Assembly: GCF_000283155.1 (NCBI RefSeq)
Contig: NW_004454177.1
Location: 20,707,066 to 20,771,065, forward strand
DNA: 64,000 bases
Reading direction: 5' to 3'
Source: Ceratotherium simum simum
Lineage: Eukaryota > Chordata > Mammalia > Perissodactyla > Rhinocerotidae
Shown here: positions 45,691 through 57,555 of the stretch, in pieces
Layout of the letters: the number at the start of each line of letters is the position of its first letter
How positions within the stretch are numbered: position 1 is the stretch's first letter
Notes under the pieces: generated by a model
What the model was told of the DNA's origin: nothing
The model's database searches: none
What the model saw: the letters and a program-made list of their open reading frames with translations, nothing else
Translations under genes and position numbers: made by a program

Positions 45691-47023
45691 TACTGGGGGG
45701 CAAAGGGGAGAAGTATGAATCTTGCATAAGCATTAGATAAAAATTTAAAATTTTTAAGATCCTTATAATTCCCAAGTTTGTAGTGCTATTTGTGTTGTTA
45801 ACAGTAGAGAGCACAATGGTTGATCTTTTATTAAGCAGAGCACTTTAGTGAATGTTTCTTTATGCAAAGTCAGTCCAGAGCCTACTTTGGGTTGAGGGGG
45901 ATGAAAGTGTGAAGAACTGAACCCCTCTCTGTGTACAATTGTAATATAAATTAGAGGGTTGTCGGCTGGAAGCTGGGGCAAGGAGTAGGAGGAAATAGAG
46001 AGCCTAACACCAGAGTAAGGGGCAAGAGCTCAAGAAATAAACTGTGGGAAGTTTTCTATTGCGGGGAATGGTGGATAAATCCCTAGGAATGGTGAAATTG
46101 GAATTATTCACTGCCTTATGTTTTTATTACCTCCAGCTACTCTCAAACCTTAAGTAAATTTTCACTTTACATTATCACCCTGTGTTACTGTTGTTTTGGG
46201 GAAATGAAGGAAGGTGGTGATGTCTACTATGTGTGGCAAATAGGTTGGCAAGAAAGGACAGCAGCAGTGTTAGTCAAGAGCATTTGTTATGGCTGGAGTG
46301 GGCCATTTCTCCCAAAATAAACGAGAACGCTGGTTTTATAATATGATGCACATCCCTCAGGGCTGGTGCACTGAGGTGTGTGAAGAAAATGTTAGTACTT
46401 ATATTTATATTTATTCTTATTCAAAAACAAGAAATGAGTCATCGATGTCAGTGGTATCTGTTCTGGCACACACTCTCAATGCATACATCAGAGGCATATG
46501 CCGCTGATGGAGGGCAAGGCCTCCTATGGAAGTGCCCAAGCTCCATGGTGCAGAGGCGTCGATGCGTGCAAACTCCCCCGTGAATTCATGGTTAGGGTAT
46601 GGCAAGGTATTACAGCTTATCTGGACCCACAAAGAAACTACAGATTGAAGATAATACCAATTAATTTAAGCACAAATGAACAAGAAAAATGGCAGAGCTG
46701 AAATTTCTCCTGCCTCCAGTAATAGCTACTCATCAGCCAGATGTAGAGCTACAAACTAGACAATGTAATCAGATCTGTCAAGAAATCAAAAAAAATTAGA
46801 AATTATCAGGAAGATAATTTGAAATATGGATATACATACATTTCATAAAATGTATGAAGAATTGCTTGCTCTAAGAATACGTTTTGCTAAACATATTGGT
46901 TAATAACTATATGAAGCCATTATTATAAACGAGACATTTAAAAACAGTATTTAGAACCTGAAGCCACACTTCTACCATTTTTTCAGCAATGTTTAGGGTC
47001 ATGCCATACTCAATTTAATAATT
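45691..47023. other. Intron 2 sequence, nothing firmly recognised
   Basis: 46280-46640 is moderately GC-rich and has overlapping short open frames on both strands but no splice context or domain. No repeat family assigned. Confidence 0.4.
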
Positions 47024-47273
47024 GAGTTCGGGTTCGGATCCCAGGCACGCACCAACGCACTGCTTCTCCGGCCATGCTGAGGCCGCGTCCCACATGCAGC
47101 AACTGGAAGGATGTGCAACTGTGACATACAACTATCTACTGGGGCTTTGGGGGAAAAAAAAAATGGAAGATTGGCAATAGATGTTAGCTCAGAGCCAGGC
47201 TTCCTCAGCAAAAAGAGGAGGATTAGCATGGATGTTAGCTCAGGGCTGATCTTCCTCACAAAAAAATAAAAAA
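47024..47273 (+). mobile_element. ERE-type SINE, sense, long variant, 5'-truncated
   Basis: Starts within the tRNA-like part at GGTTCGGATCCCAGGCACGC and lacks the GGCCGGCCC...GTGGTTAAG head. It carries the same extra segment as the copy at 20669 (reading GATGTGCAACTGTGACATAC, AACTATCTACTGGGGCTTTG), both GATGTTAGCTCAG modules and an A-rich tail. It is the only SINE I found inside PGR. Confidence 0.9.
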
Positions 47274-48485
47274 TTCAATTCAGTCAAATGCAAGGTCTCA
47301 TTACTATGAGGCCAATGAAATGATTGGGGCAAGCTTGCACAGCCTGATGGCTTGGAGCTCAGGGGGTCCACTGTGCCGTCCAAATCCATCCAGTCTCGAT
47401 TGTGGTTCTACACCATGCTTAAACATCAGTGGAAAAGATTCTTGGCAGACTCTCATGGGCAGAGAGTCCAGGAAATCTCCTAGTTAGTTAGTACCAGTTT
47501 TGTTGGCCCATCTGGGGAGTTTAGCACAGACTAAGGCTGATTGGGAGTTGCCTACCTTTTCTCTGCCCAGCCTTACTCTCCTCCTGATTTTTGAGAATAG
47601 GAGCTGGCTGGAGAACAGGAGCCATTTGAGAGTTGGATTTTGTCTGAGTTAATGTTATCTCATCATCTCTAGATGCTTTATGATCGGGTTTTACTGGTTG
47701 CTAAGTTCTGTTTCAATACTGAAATATATAAAAAACTGTGTTTTTGATGAGTCAGTAAAGCAAAGATGTATAGAGAAGACATAGTCTCAATAGTAATTGC
47801 CTTGTTTACTAAGAGAATGTTTTATGAAAGACTGCATAAACCATGGATAGGATTGTTGCTGTGACATTAAAAAAAGAAATTTCAGGTTAAGGTTACAGTT
47901 AACAATCATATATGAAATTCATTTACTGCTTCCTTCACAGGCAAGCTATATATTGCAGCAAACAAGTTGAAACCATAAGTGAACGAAGCTTTGCAAGATA
48001 TCGTTTCTGTGGTTGATTTTTAGCACAAGGCCCTTAAAATAGAGTAGAATCTTAAAAATATTTTGCAACATAAAATCTCTTTTACCACACAGTGGTTTTC
48101 TCACCACACAGTACTTAAAAAGAGTCGTCAAATTTAAAGATGAGCTACATATGTTCTTTTATAAAAGGATATGTGTTCCGAATTGCTGACCTTTTCTATG
48201 ATGACAGGTTTCTCAGAAGATATTACTTAGAAGATATTTAGCAGAAGGGACACTTCATCTGCCCCTTCAAGGTAGGGACAATGTTTGTTGATAGAAAAAT
48301 CGAAGTAACTGCCTTTTGCAAGATATCTTTGTGATGCAGAGAGCATTCTGAAGTACAGGTGTCTGCAGATGATTCCATTGTTATGTGCTTTTGTCGTGAA
48401 GGCATTATAAGTACATTATAGATAAAAAGTTTCATAACTTCTTAAAAAATCTTCCAAGAGTTTCAATGGTTAGGTTCTGAACATA
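47274..48485. other. Intron 2 sequence, nothing recognised
   Basis: 47320-47680 is GC-richer than average without a repeat identity I can give; the rest is AT-rich. Confidence 0.4.
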
Positions 48486-48489
48486 TTTA

Positions 48490-48660
48490 ATAATAATGGT
48501 GGCATATATGTAACACTTATTACATACGAGGAACTTGACTGTATGTATTACTTGAAGCACAAAGAGGTTAAATCACTTGCACAGGCAAATAGCGAATAAA
48601 TAGCAGAGCTGAGATTGGAACCCAGAGAACCTTCTCTCTTATCCGTTACATTGTATCTTA
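48490..48660 (-). repeat. MIR, antisense
   Basis: AGGTTAAATCACTTGCACAG, GCAGAGCTGAGATTGGAACC, TCTTATCCGTTACATTGTA. Confidence 0.7.
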
Positions 48661-49259
48661 CTCATTATCTAGTGTCTCTTTGTCCTAATTATTTGTAATG
48701 AAAACTGATTTATATCAGGGAGGGTAGAAATTTGCTAGCTGAATTTCAAGGGAAAAGAAATTTTGCATAATTGGTAGGTGGAATTGAAAAATGAATATCA
48801 TGACTAAGTAATCTGTCTGCAAACAGTCCATTCATTGTCCATGGCTTCTGGATGACTATCTTCTGCCTTCTCCTTCTTCTCAGCCTTCCAGCACTCTCCC
48901 ACCCTAACTTTCAGCTGATGACCGTGCTTCCTAATTTTCTGAGAAAACTTCATGAAACCGCTGCCACCAAATGTACTCATGTGGCATCTAATACGTAATC
49001 AACTTTTCCTCCTCCTCCTAGGGATCTGCACTCCTGCTCAAGGCCAGCCCTCTCCCCTGTGCACCACATATGTCCAGAAGCCTCCTGTCAATTCAAGGGC
49101 AGGCTCCAGCAATTTTTCCCCTCCTCACTTAAATCATTATTTTTTTTTTCTCTGCTGGATCATTTGCATCAGCATGTGAACGTGCTATTATTCCTCCCAT
49201 CTTAAAATAAAATGAAACAAAACAAAAATACTTCTGTTGATTTTACTCATCCTTCAGCT

Positions 49260-49870
49260 ACCAACTATTTTTTTACTCCTTCTGCAGCCAAACTCCTCCA
49301 ATGAATTTTCTTCTCCCATTCTCTCTTAAACCTAATCCAGTCAGTCTTTTGTCTCTGCCACTCACTCCACCAAAACTTCTCTTATCAAGGTTACCACATT
49401 GCAGATCTTATGGGCAAATTCTCAGTCCCATCTTACTTGATCTATTGGTAGCATTTGCCAGTTGATCACTCCACCTTCCTGGAAATACTTTGTTCACTTG
49501 GCTTTCAGGACACCAGACTCTCTTAGTTTTCCTCACTGGCTCCTGTTCAATCTCCGCTTCTCTTTTAGCTTTCAACATCAGAGGGCCTAGTTCTTGGTGT
49601 TTGGACTCTTCCTTTCTGTTTATATGTTACATCCTTGGAGAGCTAATCTAGTCTCATGACTTTAGATTAGTCATCCATATCCTGATCTCTCCCAAATTTC
49701 TATCTGTAGCTCAGACTTTTCCCCTGAACTCCAGACTCATATATCCCTGCTGACTTGCTATCTTCATAGATAACTACTGAACATCTCAAACTAATAAGTC
49801 CAAAAGTTAGCTCCTATTCTGCTTTGGATTTTGTTTGGTAAGCCATTGTTACTCCCAATTTGGTCTTCAA
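49260..49870 (+). repeat. L2 reverse-transcriptase fragment, sense
   Basis: Decayed L2 ORF2: TATCAAGGTTACCACATTGC, CTTACTTGATCTATTGGTAG, GCTTTCAGGACACCAGACTC, AATCTAGTCTCATGACTTTA, TCCTGATCTCTCCCAAATTT (the position of the YADD catalytic region in intact copies), CCCTGAACTCCAGACTCATA. Several stops and indels. Confidence 0.7.
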
Positions 49871-49879
49871 CCTATTCTG

Positions 49880-50010
49880 CCTCAGAATCACTAGGGATGC
49901 TGGTTTAAAATGAAGATTTCTGAGCCTCACCTCAGATATGCTGAATCAAAATATCTAAGTAAGGGACACAGAAATATGCACCTTTCAATAACCTGCTCAG
50001 CTGTCTCTTA
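49880..50010 (+). repeat. MER5A-like hAT nonautonomous DNA transposon
   Basis: CTCAGAATCACTAGGGATGC, TTTCTGAGCCTCACCTCAGA, TATGCTGAATCAAAATATCT match the MER5A order; ends eroded. Confidence 0.65.
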
Positions 50011-51134
50011 TACTTATCAAATACTTATAAAGTACTGCTTTATTCAGAGAGGAGCCAAAGTCTTTAAGCTGGAAGGTGACATGGTCAGCTTTGTTTTTAT
50101 AGTTAATTAGTGGTAGAACTTGGATAAACAGAAGTAAATTTAACAGTTAAATAGAAATTTTACTTTGTACATCAAAAGGGCTCACTGTGTCCCAAACAAA
50201 TATAATGAAAAAAGCTACACTTTTGCACGTATTGAACAAAGTTTTAATTTCACATTGAAAGAAAATCTCCTACATGAGTTTAAATAGGAAAAAACAAACT
50301 GGTTAACTGCCAAGAAATAAAAATTAGGCTGATGTTAGATTCCCTCTTTGAAGCCCTAAATGCTGGGATTGGCCAGAATTCTATCACGTTGAGTTGCTAT
50401 TCTTGGGTGAAGGTAACATATGTTCTCATTTATGTGTAAGGCTGTAGGAATATGCCCAACCTCTACTGAAGTACATGTTTGTCTGATACTTGAGTGAAAT
50501 TAGGATTCCTGGGGTGGCCTCTGGTTCAGCATAAAGCTTAGTAACGTTCTTCTGTGAGAGATGGGAGGTGCCATTCTCTCTGCCCTGGCTACCCACCGGT
50601 ATGATGTAACTCTCCCCAGTGGCCTCCTTCAGGTGTCATATGCTCATTTCTGGTGCCCAGTGTCAGTGTCTCTCTCCTCAGGGGACATATTCCATGGCTT
50701 CTTTGTTCCCAGCCCAAGACTCTTTGTGTCTATTCTGTCCATAGGTATTTCCATATATCTTATTAGCCTTTTCCCCTTGGGAAAATTAAATACCTATGTA
50801 ATATCTATTTTGTTATAAAGATTACATGAAATAAACCAGTTAAGTTCCCAGTATGTTGACTGATAGGGAGCTCAATAAAATTTTGTTTCCTTCCTTCTCC
50901 GCCTCCCCCAATACCCTTTTTCTTCGCTTTAATCAAAAACCTTTGGATCTTATATTAAGATACTTTAAAACTTACTCGTTCATGAATGTCTAGCTCTCTT
51001 TCACACTCTGCCAGATATTTATTCATTCTTCCCCTCCTTCTCCCCTCCAGTTTTATGTGACGAGCCCCAGATTGGCTAATGTGAAAAACTGGTCCAAACC
51101 TTTGTCTCATTCTGTGTCTTCAGAATACTTTGGC
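50011..51134. other. Intron 2 sequence, mostly unassigned; MIR-like tail near 50790-50880
   Basis: GTTATAAAGATTACATGAAA...GGGAGCTCAATAAAATTTTG looks like a MIR 3' part in sense. Nothing else assigned. Confidence 0.4.
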
Positions 51135-51600
51135 TTCTAGAAAACATCCAGAAAATTTGAACGAATACTAAAATTAATATCCATACTTAACTATTTGAAA
51201 GTAAGTCGCAGACATCATATTTTATCTCTCAAGATTTCAAAATGTATTTCCTGAGGACAAGAACATTCTGCAGTATAACCACAATATTACTATCATACCC
51301 TGAAATTTAACATTGATACAATCATTTTGTCTAATATATAGCCAGTATTCAAATTTCCCCCAATTATTCCCAAAATGTCCTGTATAGGTTGTTTTTTCAT
51401 GTAGGATCCAATCAAGAACCATGTATTTCATTTGGTCTTCAGTCTTAAAAGATCTCCCACTATGTTTTGTCTATCAGGACATTGACATTTTTGAGGAGTC
51501 CAGGCCGCCTGTTTTGTAGAAATTCCCACAATCTAGATTTGTCTGATTTTTTCCCTACATGATTAGACTCAGGTTAAACATTTTGACAAGAATCTTACAC
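51135..51600 (-). repeat. Old L1M 3' UTR fragment, antisense
   Basis: AAGTAAGTCGCAGACATCAT, TAACATTGATACAATCATTT, AAATTTCCCCCAATTATTCC, GACATTTTTGAGGAGTCCAG, AGATTTGTCTGATTTTTTCC in the antisense order of a common old L1 3' UTR. Confidence 0.65.
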
Positions 51601-51601
51601 A

Positions 51602-52135
51602 GGCCAGTGGTTCTCAAACACTCTGGTCTCACCTTTACATGCTTAAAAATTATTGAGATCCTTAAGAGTCTTTGTTTATGTGGATTATATCTATCAAAAT
51701 TTATCATAGTAGAAATTAAAACTAATTTTTTGAAATTTTCTCATTAATTCATTTTAAAAAAAGCACTCATTAGGTGTTAATTTTCCAAACCAAAAAAATT
51801 TAATGTCTAGAGTGATATTGTTTTACATTTTTATAAGTCATTTTAATGTCTGCCTTAACAGAATACAGCTGTGTCTCATACCTTCATCTACATTCAGTCT
51901 GTTGCAATATGTTGTTTTGGTTGAAGGATATGAAGAAAATGTGGTGTCACACAGATAGCTAGAAAATGGAGGAGTGTTTTAATTGTCTTTTCAGACAAGT
52001 GGTGGTCATTTCATTAGGGATTGCAAAAGGATGATATTCTACTTCTGATTTATCAGCTGTAAATCTTTTTTATAGTTCTTTCTCTTTCCCAAAAGGCAAT
52101 TTGGTAAGCTTAAAATACAGTTTATACTCGAAGGC
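51602..52135 (+). repeat. hAT-like MER element beginning CAGTGGTTCTCAA
   Basis: Starts with the terminal motif CAGTGGTTCTCAAAC and continues AAATTATTGAGATCCTTAAG, TTGTTTATGTGGATTATATC, TGTTGCAATATGTTGTTTTG, GGTGTCACACAGATAGCTAG. This is a known class of mammalian nonautonomous transposon; subfamily not resolved. Confidence 0.6.
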
Positions 52136-52599
52136 CTATTAGATGCTTATTTTCTTTTAATTATCAATTTTTAAAGTAATGAGTTTGTGCCCTAGCAACC
52201 TTCAGTCGTTTCCAGTGAGTTTGTTCCTTTTTTACATATTATGTACTCATGGCTTTTTATATAGTCAGTGTGTTTTAATCACTTCAACTAAATTATTTTT
52301 GACATTCAAATTGTCTCATCTTTGGTCAGTGTGGCTTTGACAAAATTTCATTAACTCTCAGTAGCCTCAAATTCTGTTACAACAAAGCATCCCAGACTCA
52401 ACTTGTACATTTCCTTCCCCAGTCTTGGATCAGCCATGTCTCTAAGGAGCCTTGGTTCCTTTTAGATTAAAATGATATTAGACATGACGATCTGGATCTT
52501 AGTGTTTGTTGCTGCTGTGATTGTCTTTGCTTCTGGGCATTTTCAGTAGACAGACCTAGAAAATATTTCTTTTTTGAAAAACTGGGGTGATCATGAGTT
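52136..52599. other. Intron 2 sequence, nothing recognised
   Basis: No gene or named repeat. Confidence 0.35.
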
Positions 52600-52826
52600 T
52601 ACACCAAAGTTTTTCAGCCTCGGCACTATTGACATTTTGGGCCAGTTAACTCTTCATTGTGGGGACTGTCCTGTATGTTGTAGATGTTTAGCAGCATCCC
52701 TGGCCTCTCCTCAGTAGCACCTATCCCCTTCGTTGTGTAAACCCAAATTGTCCCTAGGCATTGTGAAATGTCCAAGAGACGGGGTGGGGGAAGGGTCAAA
52801 ATTGCCTCTAGTTGAGAACCGCTGGT
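52600..52826 (-). repeat. MER20 (hAT-Charlie), antisense
   Basis: CTCGGCACTATTGACATTTT, GGGGACTGTCCTGTATGTTG, TTTAGCAGCATCCCTGGCCT, ATTGCCTCTAGTTGAGAACC: a nearly complete MER20 in reverse orientation. MER20 copies have been linked by published work to progesterone-responsive endometrial regulation. Confidence 0.85.
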
Positions 52827-53564
52827 TTATACTTACATTTCTAGCACCATTAAAATAATTCCCCAATTGTTTTATCCATATGTATATGTGTGTGTATATA
52901 TATACGTATATTTTTTTTTCTTCAAAATACCAATATCAGCATAACATCTAACTGTGGGCTAGTTCTGCTCTGTGGGTTAGTTCTTCCATCCTTTGCATGA
53001 AATCTTAGTCTAATCCCATACTTGTTAATCAGAAAAATAATCTCGTTTCAGTAATCAAAATGCACAGGCCAGCATTATAGTCAAAATTCCAAACTCTCAC
53101 CTAATTTAGGGTTCCTCTTTGCCCCGGCTCAGCACTGCTTGGGGCCTGAAGTCTGTGAGGAAGAATGAACAAGATCACCTTCTGTGTTACTCTGCTCACA
53201 CTCCTAAGTCCCATTAGCAGCTAATTTTGATCTATCAGGATGAAGGCATAGGAATAGGTGTTAAAGGAGGGGTACAGTTGTACTTGGCAGGTGCATATAT
53301 GACTGTCACTGGAGTTCTCTGTGTTTGATGCATGATTATAGCTGACTTTCTCTAACAGGACACTTTGGTGGGATTCTTGGGGATATTTCACTGGGAAACT
53401 CCAGCTGTAATCCTGTCATGAGAGTGATGCCTCTCTTTTCTCTGGATACTTCTGACTCTGACCCTCAGCCTCTGGACTTAAGTGGTCAGCCCTACACAGA
53501 TTCCCTCTGTTGGATTGCAGTGCCCTCTAGGCTGTCCTCTTAGAGAACATTTTTACAAAGAAAG
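52827..53564. other. Intron 2 sequence, (TA/TG)n near 52885-52910, otherwise unassigned
   Basis: Short TATGTGTGTGTATATATATA tract; the remaining ~600 bases show no gene or named repeat. Confidence 0.4.
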
Positions 53565-54180
53565 AAACTTTTTATTCACATAAATATTTTCAGAAAGTGC
53601 TCGAATTAAAGGAGTAGAGCTTAACAAATTATCACTAAGTAAATAAAACCATGTTACCATCACCCAGGTCAAAAAATTAAAAAATCATTAGCTTCCCAGA
53701 ACTCCCCTTGTACCCCTTCCAATCACCCTCAAAAGTAACTACCATCCCAACTTCTAACATCATAGATGGTTTTGACAAATTGGGAACTTTATATTAATGG
53801 GATCATACAGTATTTTTCTGTGTCTACTTATTTTACACAACATTGTACTTATGGGGTTCATCTACATTTTTGCATGGGCTAGATATTCATTCTCATTACT
53901 GTGTAATAATGCATTGAATAAATGAAACAGAGTTTGTTTATACATTATACTATAGGTGATCGTTTGGGTTGTTTTCAGTGTGGGGCTATTATGAACACTG
54001 CTTCTATAAATATTCTTGTACTAATCTTTTTTTGCATATGTGCATACCTATCCTTACAGATGAGTTTTGCATTTGCCTCTCCCTGCACCCTAGGAATTTC
54101 ACTGATCCTAGACAAGTATTTGTTCCTTGGCACAGGTTCATATACCATGTGGTAGTGAAAATTTACCTCCCATAAAGGCC
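53565..54180 (-). repeat. Old L1M fragment, antisense
   Basis: TGTTACCATCACCCAGGTCA, AATGGGATCATACAGTATTT, TGGGTTGTTTTCAGTGTGGG, CTATTATGAACACTGCTTCT: reverse complement of the L1 ORF2 end/3' UTR. Confidence 0.7.
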
Positions 54181-55660
54181 AAGACTTTTGTTTGTTTTGT
54201 TGTTAGTCATGGATGACTCTCCTCCCCACCCAAAGTTTTGGACAGATTCTTGGCTTTGTTGGCATATTCTGGCATATTCTGAGTAGTTCCTACTTGCACA
54301 GAGCCTAGGCAAAACAGGCACACAGCATTTATAAGAGGAATATATTGAATGTGTAGTCGGTACACGGTAGAAATGTCTAGGCCTTTCTGGGATCAGTCAA
54401 GTAAGACCCAACTTGAAAGCTGAGTAAGAATTTGCCAAGCAGATAAACTCTCCTATTGTTTATCATTATGTCATTCATCCTGTTTGTGGTGGCCCATAGG
54501 TTATAAATATTCCTAAATGTCTTGTAATTCCTGGTGGAAGGTGTGGGTAGATAGCAAGGATGTTAGAGGGTGGAATGCACTGAGTGGTTTAATAGAGTGA
54601 CTTTTTATAGATTTGTTGTTTAGTAACAATGTTATGTTGAACGGAGGAGCAGCAACAACGTGCAATTTGAGCCATCAGTCTGTGATTTATGAGGAATAAG
54701 CAAGTGGATCTAGACATGGATGTGTTTTTCGAAACCAGAATATAAATTTGAGACTGTTGTCTAAAGAAAAGTGGTGGCAGCAGACACCATGTCGGATCTG
54801 CAACCACCACAGTTCAACATTTTGCAGACTTCCCAGATAATGTTGTGACAGAGCCAATGCATTTGGGTGTGAGCTTTCTTCATCTGCATATACAGCCAGG
54901 TACCTGATGGAGTGACACATGCCGTGGAGTGGTCTTTTCTGCATTCCTTGCCTTCCTGGTGGCTCTGAATCCTGGCCAAATGTTGTGGTACAGAGGCAGT
55001 GCCTGGGCCCCAGGCCAGTTATCTTGGTCTACTGTAGTTGAAACTGGCTGGCTGCAACATTTCTTAGGCTAAAAAATCTCTTAGAGAAGATTAACCTCTG
55101 ACTATACCCCCTGTCTTTTGCTTGCATGATGCAGTATCTGCTTTGCAGTTTTGACAGCCCAATGTTAGTGTTAAAGATGACCATAGCTTAGAGTGGACTG
55201 AGCTTCCAGATTTCTTTAAGCCATTCCATTTTGTTACAGGCAGTCCACGATGATATGAGTCGTGCTAACTCCTTAAGATAGTGACTTCATGCCAATAGCC
55301 TTAATTATCAGAAATTTTCCCTCCCACTCAAATGTCAAATCTTGGAATGCTCAGCTTTCCCCCTACCAAAAGTTATAAGAATTGCATTCTATTTGGTAAC
55401 TATAATTTCCTCATTTATACTTAAATATATATTTAAATTTATTTAGTGCTCATCATCACATCCTTTCACAGCAGACTTCCTCCCTCATGCATTCTCTATT
55501 GTAACTCATCTATTGTTGGCTAGGTTACATCTGTAGGAACCTCTTTAGGAAGAGTGTATAGGGGCCTTATTTCCTGATTTTATGCATATTTGAGAATGTC
55601 TTTTAGTTGCCTTTGAAATTGAATAACTTGACTAGGTGTAGAATTCTTGGGTCACATCTG
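54181..55660. other. Unexplained intron 2 block with overlapping minus-strand open frames
   Basis: Minus-strand frames of 73, 85 and 72 codons overlap at 54589-54979. Composition is more balanced than the surroundings and I recognise no repeat. Could be an old retroelement or transposase relic; not supported as a gene. Confidence 0.35.
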
Positions 55661-55679
55661 GAACAGGATTTAGGGATGT

Positions 55680-56110
55680 GATAATAATCGTAATTATTGT
55701 AGACATTCATTAAGTACTTGCTATGTGCTGTAGACATTCATTAAGTACTTGCTATGTGCCAAACTACTCTAAGTTCTTACATTAGCTCATTTAATCCTTA
55801 GATGCAACCCTAGGTACTAATATTATCTTCATTTGACTTGTCAAAGATCACCCAGCTAATAATTAGTGAGGTTGACATTCAAACTTAGGCAGTATTGCCC
55901 CAAAGTCCATACTCTTAAATTCCTATACTACCTCTCAGGTCAGTTAGTTGTGTGACCTTAAGCATGTTACTTAACTTCTCAGTTAACGCTCTATAAAAGG
56001 TACTAATAATACCTCCCAAGGTGATGATAAAGTGAGTTAATTCATGCAAGTAGCTTGTAAGAGTGCTTGTAAATAGCTTGTAAATGCTTAATAATTGTCT
56101 GTTGCTGTTA
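55680..56110. repeat. Antisense MIR (55680-55945) next to a sense MIR (55950-56110)
   Basis: Antisense: TTAGCTCATTTAATCCTTAG, GATCACCCAGCTAATAATTA. Sense: GTGTGACCTTAAGCATGTTA, GATGATAAAGTGAGTTAATT. The first contains an exact 31-bp tandem duplication at 55698-55759. Confidence 0.7.
55698..55759. repeat. Exact 31-bp tandem duplication inside a MIR
   Basis: The unit starting TGTAGACATTCATTAAGTAC and ending TATGTGC occurs at 55698-55728 and again at 55729-55759 with no differences, in an otherwise strongly diverged MIR. Confidence 0.95.
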
Positions 56111-57476
56111 TTATTATGCTATGGATAGTAAGCTGCAGATCTGAGCTTTGAACAAGCAGTCTGACTTCAGTAACTGCTCTTCAACACTACAGTATCAACA
56201 ATTAAGATGGCATTTCAATTAAGTGAGGAAAAGGGATTAATTTGAAAAACAGTGTTGGGACATATTCGGTAAACACACAGTAAATACTTGTTGTATTAAT
56301 GAGAGTTTTGTAAAAGTATGTATACATTCACTTAACAAATATTAACAAATAGATATTACGTACTCTCTAGGTCTGTACAGACAGACTGGAAGGAAACATA
56401 AAAATGAGAATAGTTGCATGGTAATGAGATTGTAGATGATTTTGAATTTCCTTAATTTGTTACAAAATTTTTCTAATAATATAATTTATGAAATAAACAA
56501 TTTGACCAGATAATCACTAAATTTTTTTTCATAAATAGTGAGTTTGAGATACCTACAGAGAGATGGTTGGAAAGTCAGAGCTCAGGATGAGATTTTGGAG
56601 CCATGAGAAGATGACGAGACCACTCCCATAGTGTGAACGGTGGAATACAACATATGAGGAATAGGCAAAGGAGGAGAGATTGGCAAAGGGAACTTAAAAG
56701 GAACTGTTGGAAAGATAGATAAAAGGTCAGAAGAGACGTGCCCCCAAACACAAAGCAGGGGACAGGTGGGGAGAGAAATTACCAGTGGCAAATTAGACAG
56801 AAGGTCAAGAAAGAATCCACAGTATTTAGGAATGAAGAAATCTTTGATGATGTTATGCCACTTCATAAGAACAGTGAACATATAAGCCAAATTGCACTAT
56901 GCTGAGGAAGAAAGGAAGTTGGGTAACTAGAAACTGCAAACGAAGATGACTTTTTCAACAGTTTAGAAGACAAAGAAAGGGATGGACTCAGGGAGAATTC
57001 AGAGTGAGATAGAATTTCTTTGTTTTTTTTCTTGATGCTGGAATTTTTTGAAATGGAAAAACTTGAGGAGAAAGGACAACATCATTGGAGAGGGAAAGAC
57101 TAAAGATTTTAGGAGAGAAAGGGGGAAATTGATGGGACAAGATTTGAAGCAGGTGGGAAGGAATGGTTTGGAATGTAGACTGAGAGCCCTGGTAAGGAGG
57201 ACTTCTTCTCTGAGACACTGAAGAAGGAGACGCTGTTGTAAATCATTTAAGAAATAGAAAAGAGACACATCAGCAGCCTTCCAGCTACTGGTGTTTCAGG
57301 CTTTTTTCCTGGACTCTTGTAACTTAGATGTAGAGAGTAGGACAACCTCCCTTCAAACAGCAATTACATCCGTGTGCACTGTTTGTTTAATTTTGTTCTC
57401 ATATAGGATGGAAAGTCTGGCTCCCTATTTTCTGTTCTCTCTTTTTGTGAGAAATCAGTGTAGGGTCTAGATAGAT
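56111..57476. other. Intron 2 sequence, purine-rich, possible L2-like block at 56980-57250
   Basis: GGAGAGGGAAAGACTAAAGA and CTCTGAGACACTGAAGAAGG resemble an internal L2 segment. The purine richness creates long minus-strand open frames (56582-56890, 56988-57268) that are not genes. Confidence 0.3.

Positions 57477-57538
<62 letters not shown>
57477..57538. repeat. (GATA)15.5 microsatellite
   Basis: 62 bases of uninterrupted GATA units, with imperfect units on both sides (57462-57555). Translated on the minus strand it gives an artificial YLSI repeat. Confidence 0.97.
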
Positions 57539-57555
57539 AATAGATAGGTAGATAA

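Noticed and set aside
6155..47273. tRNA genes at the SINE heads (A- and B-box-like motifs)
   Set aside because: Each is followed by the SINE body and A-rich tail and lacks a foldable tRNA; they are tRNA-derived SINEs.
54589..54979. Overlapping minus-strand frames as a nested gene in intron 2
   Set aside because: Short, mutually overlapping, no domain and no splice evidence; kept only as an unexplained block.
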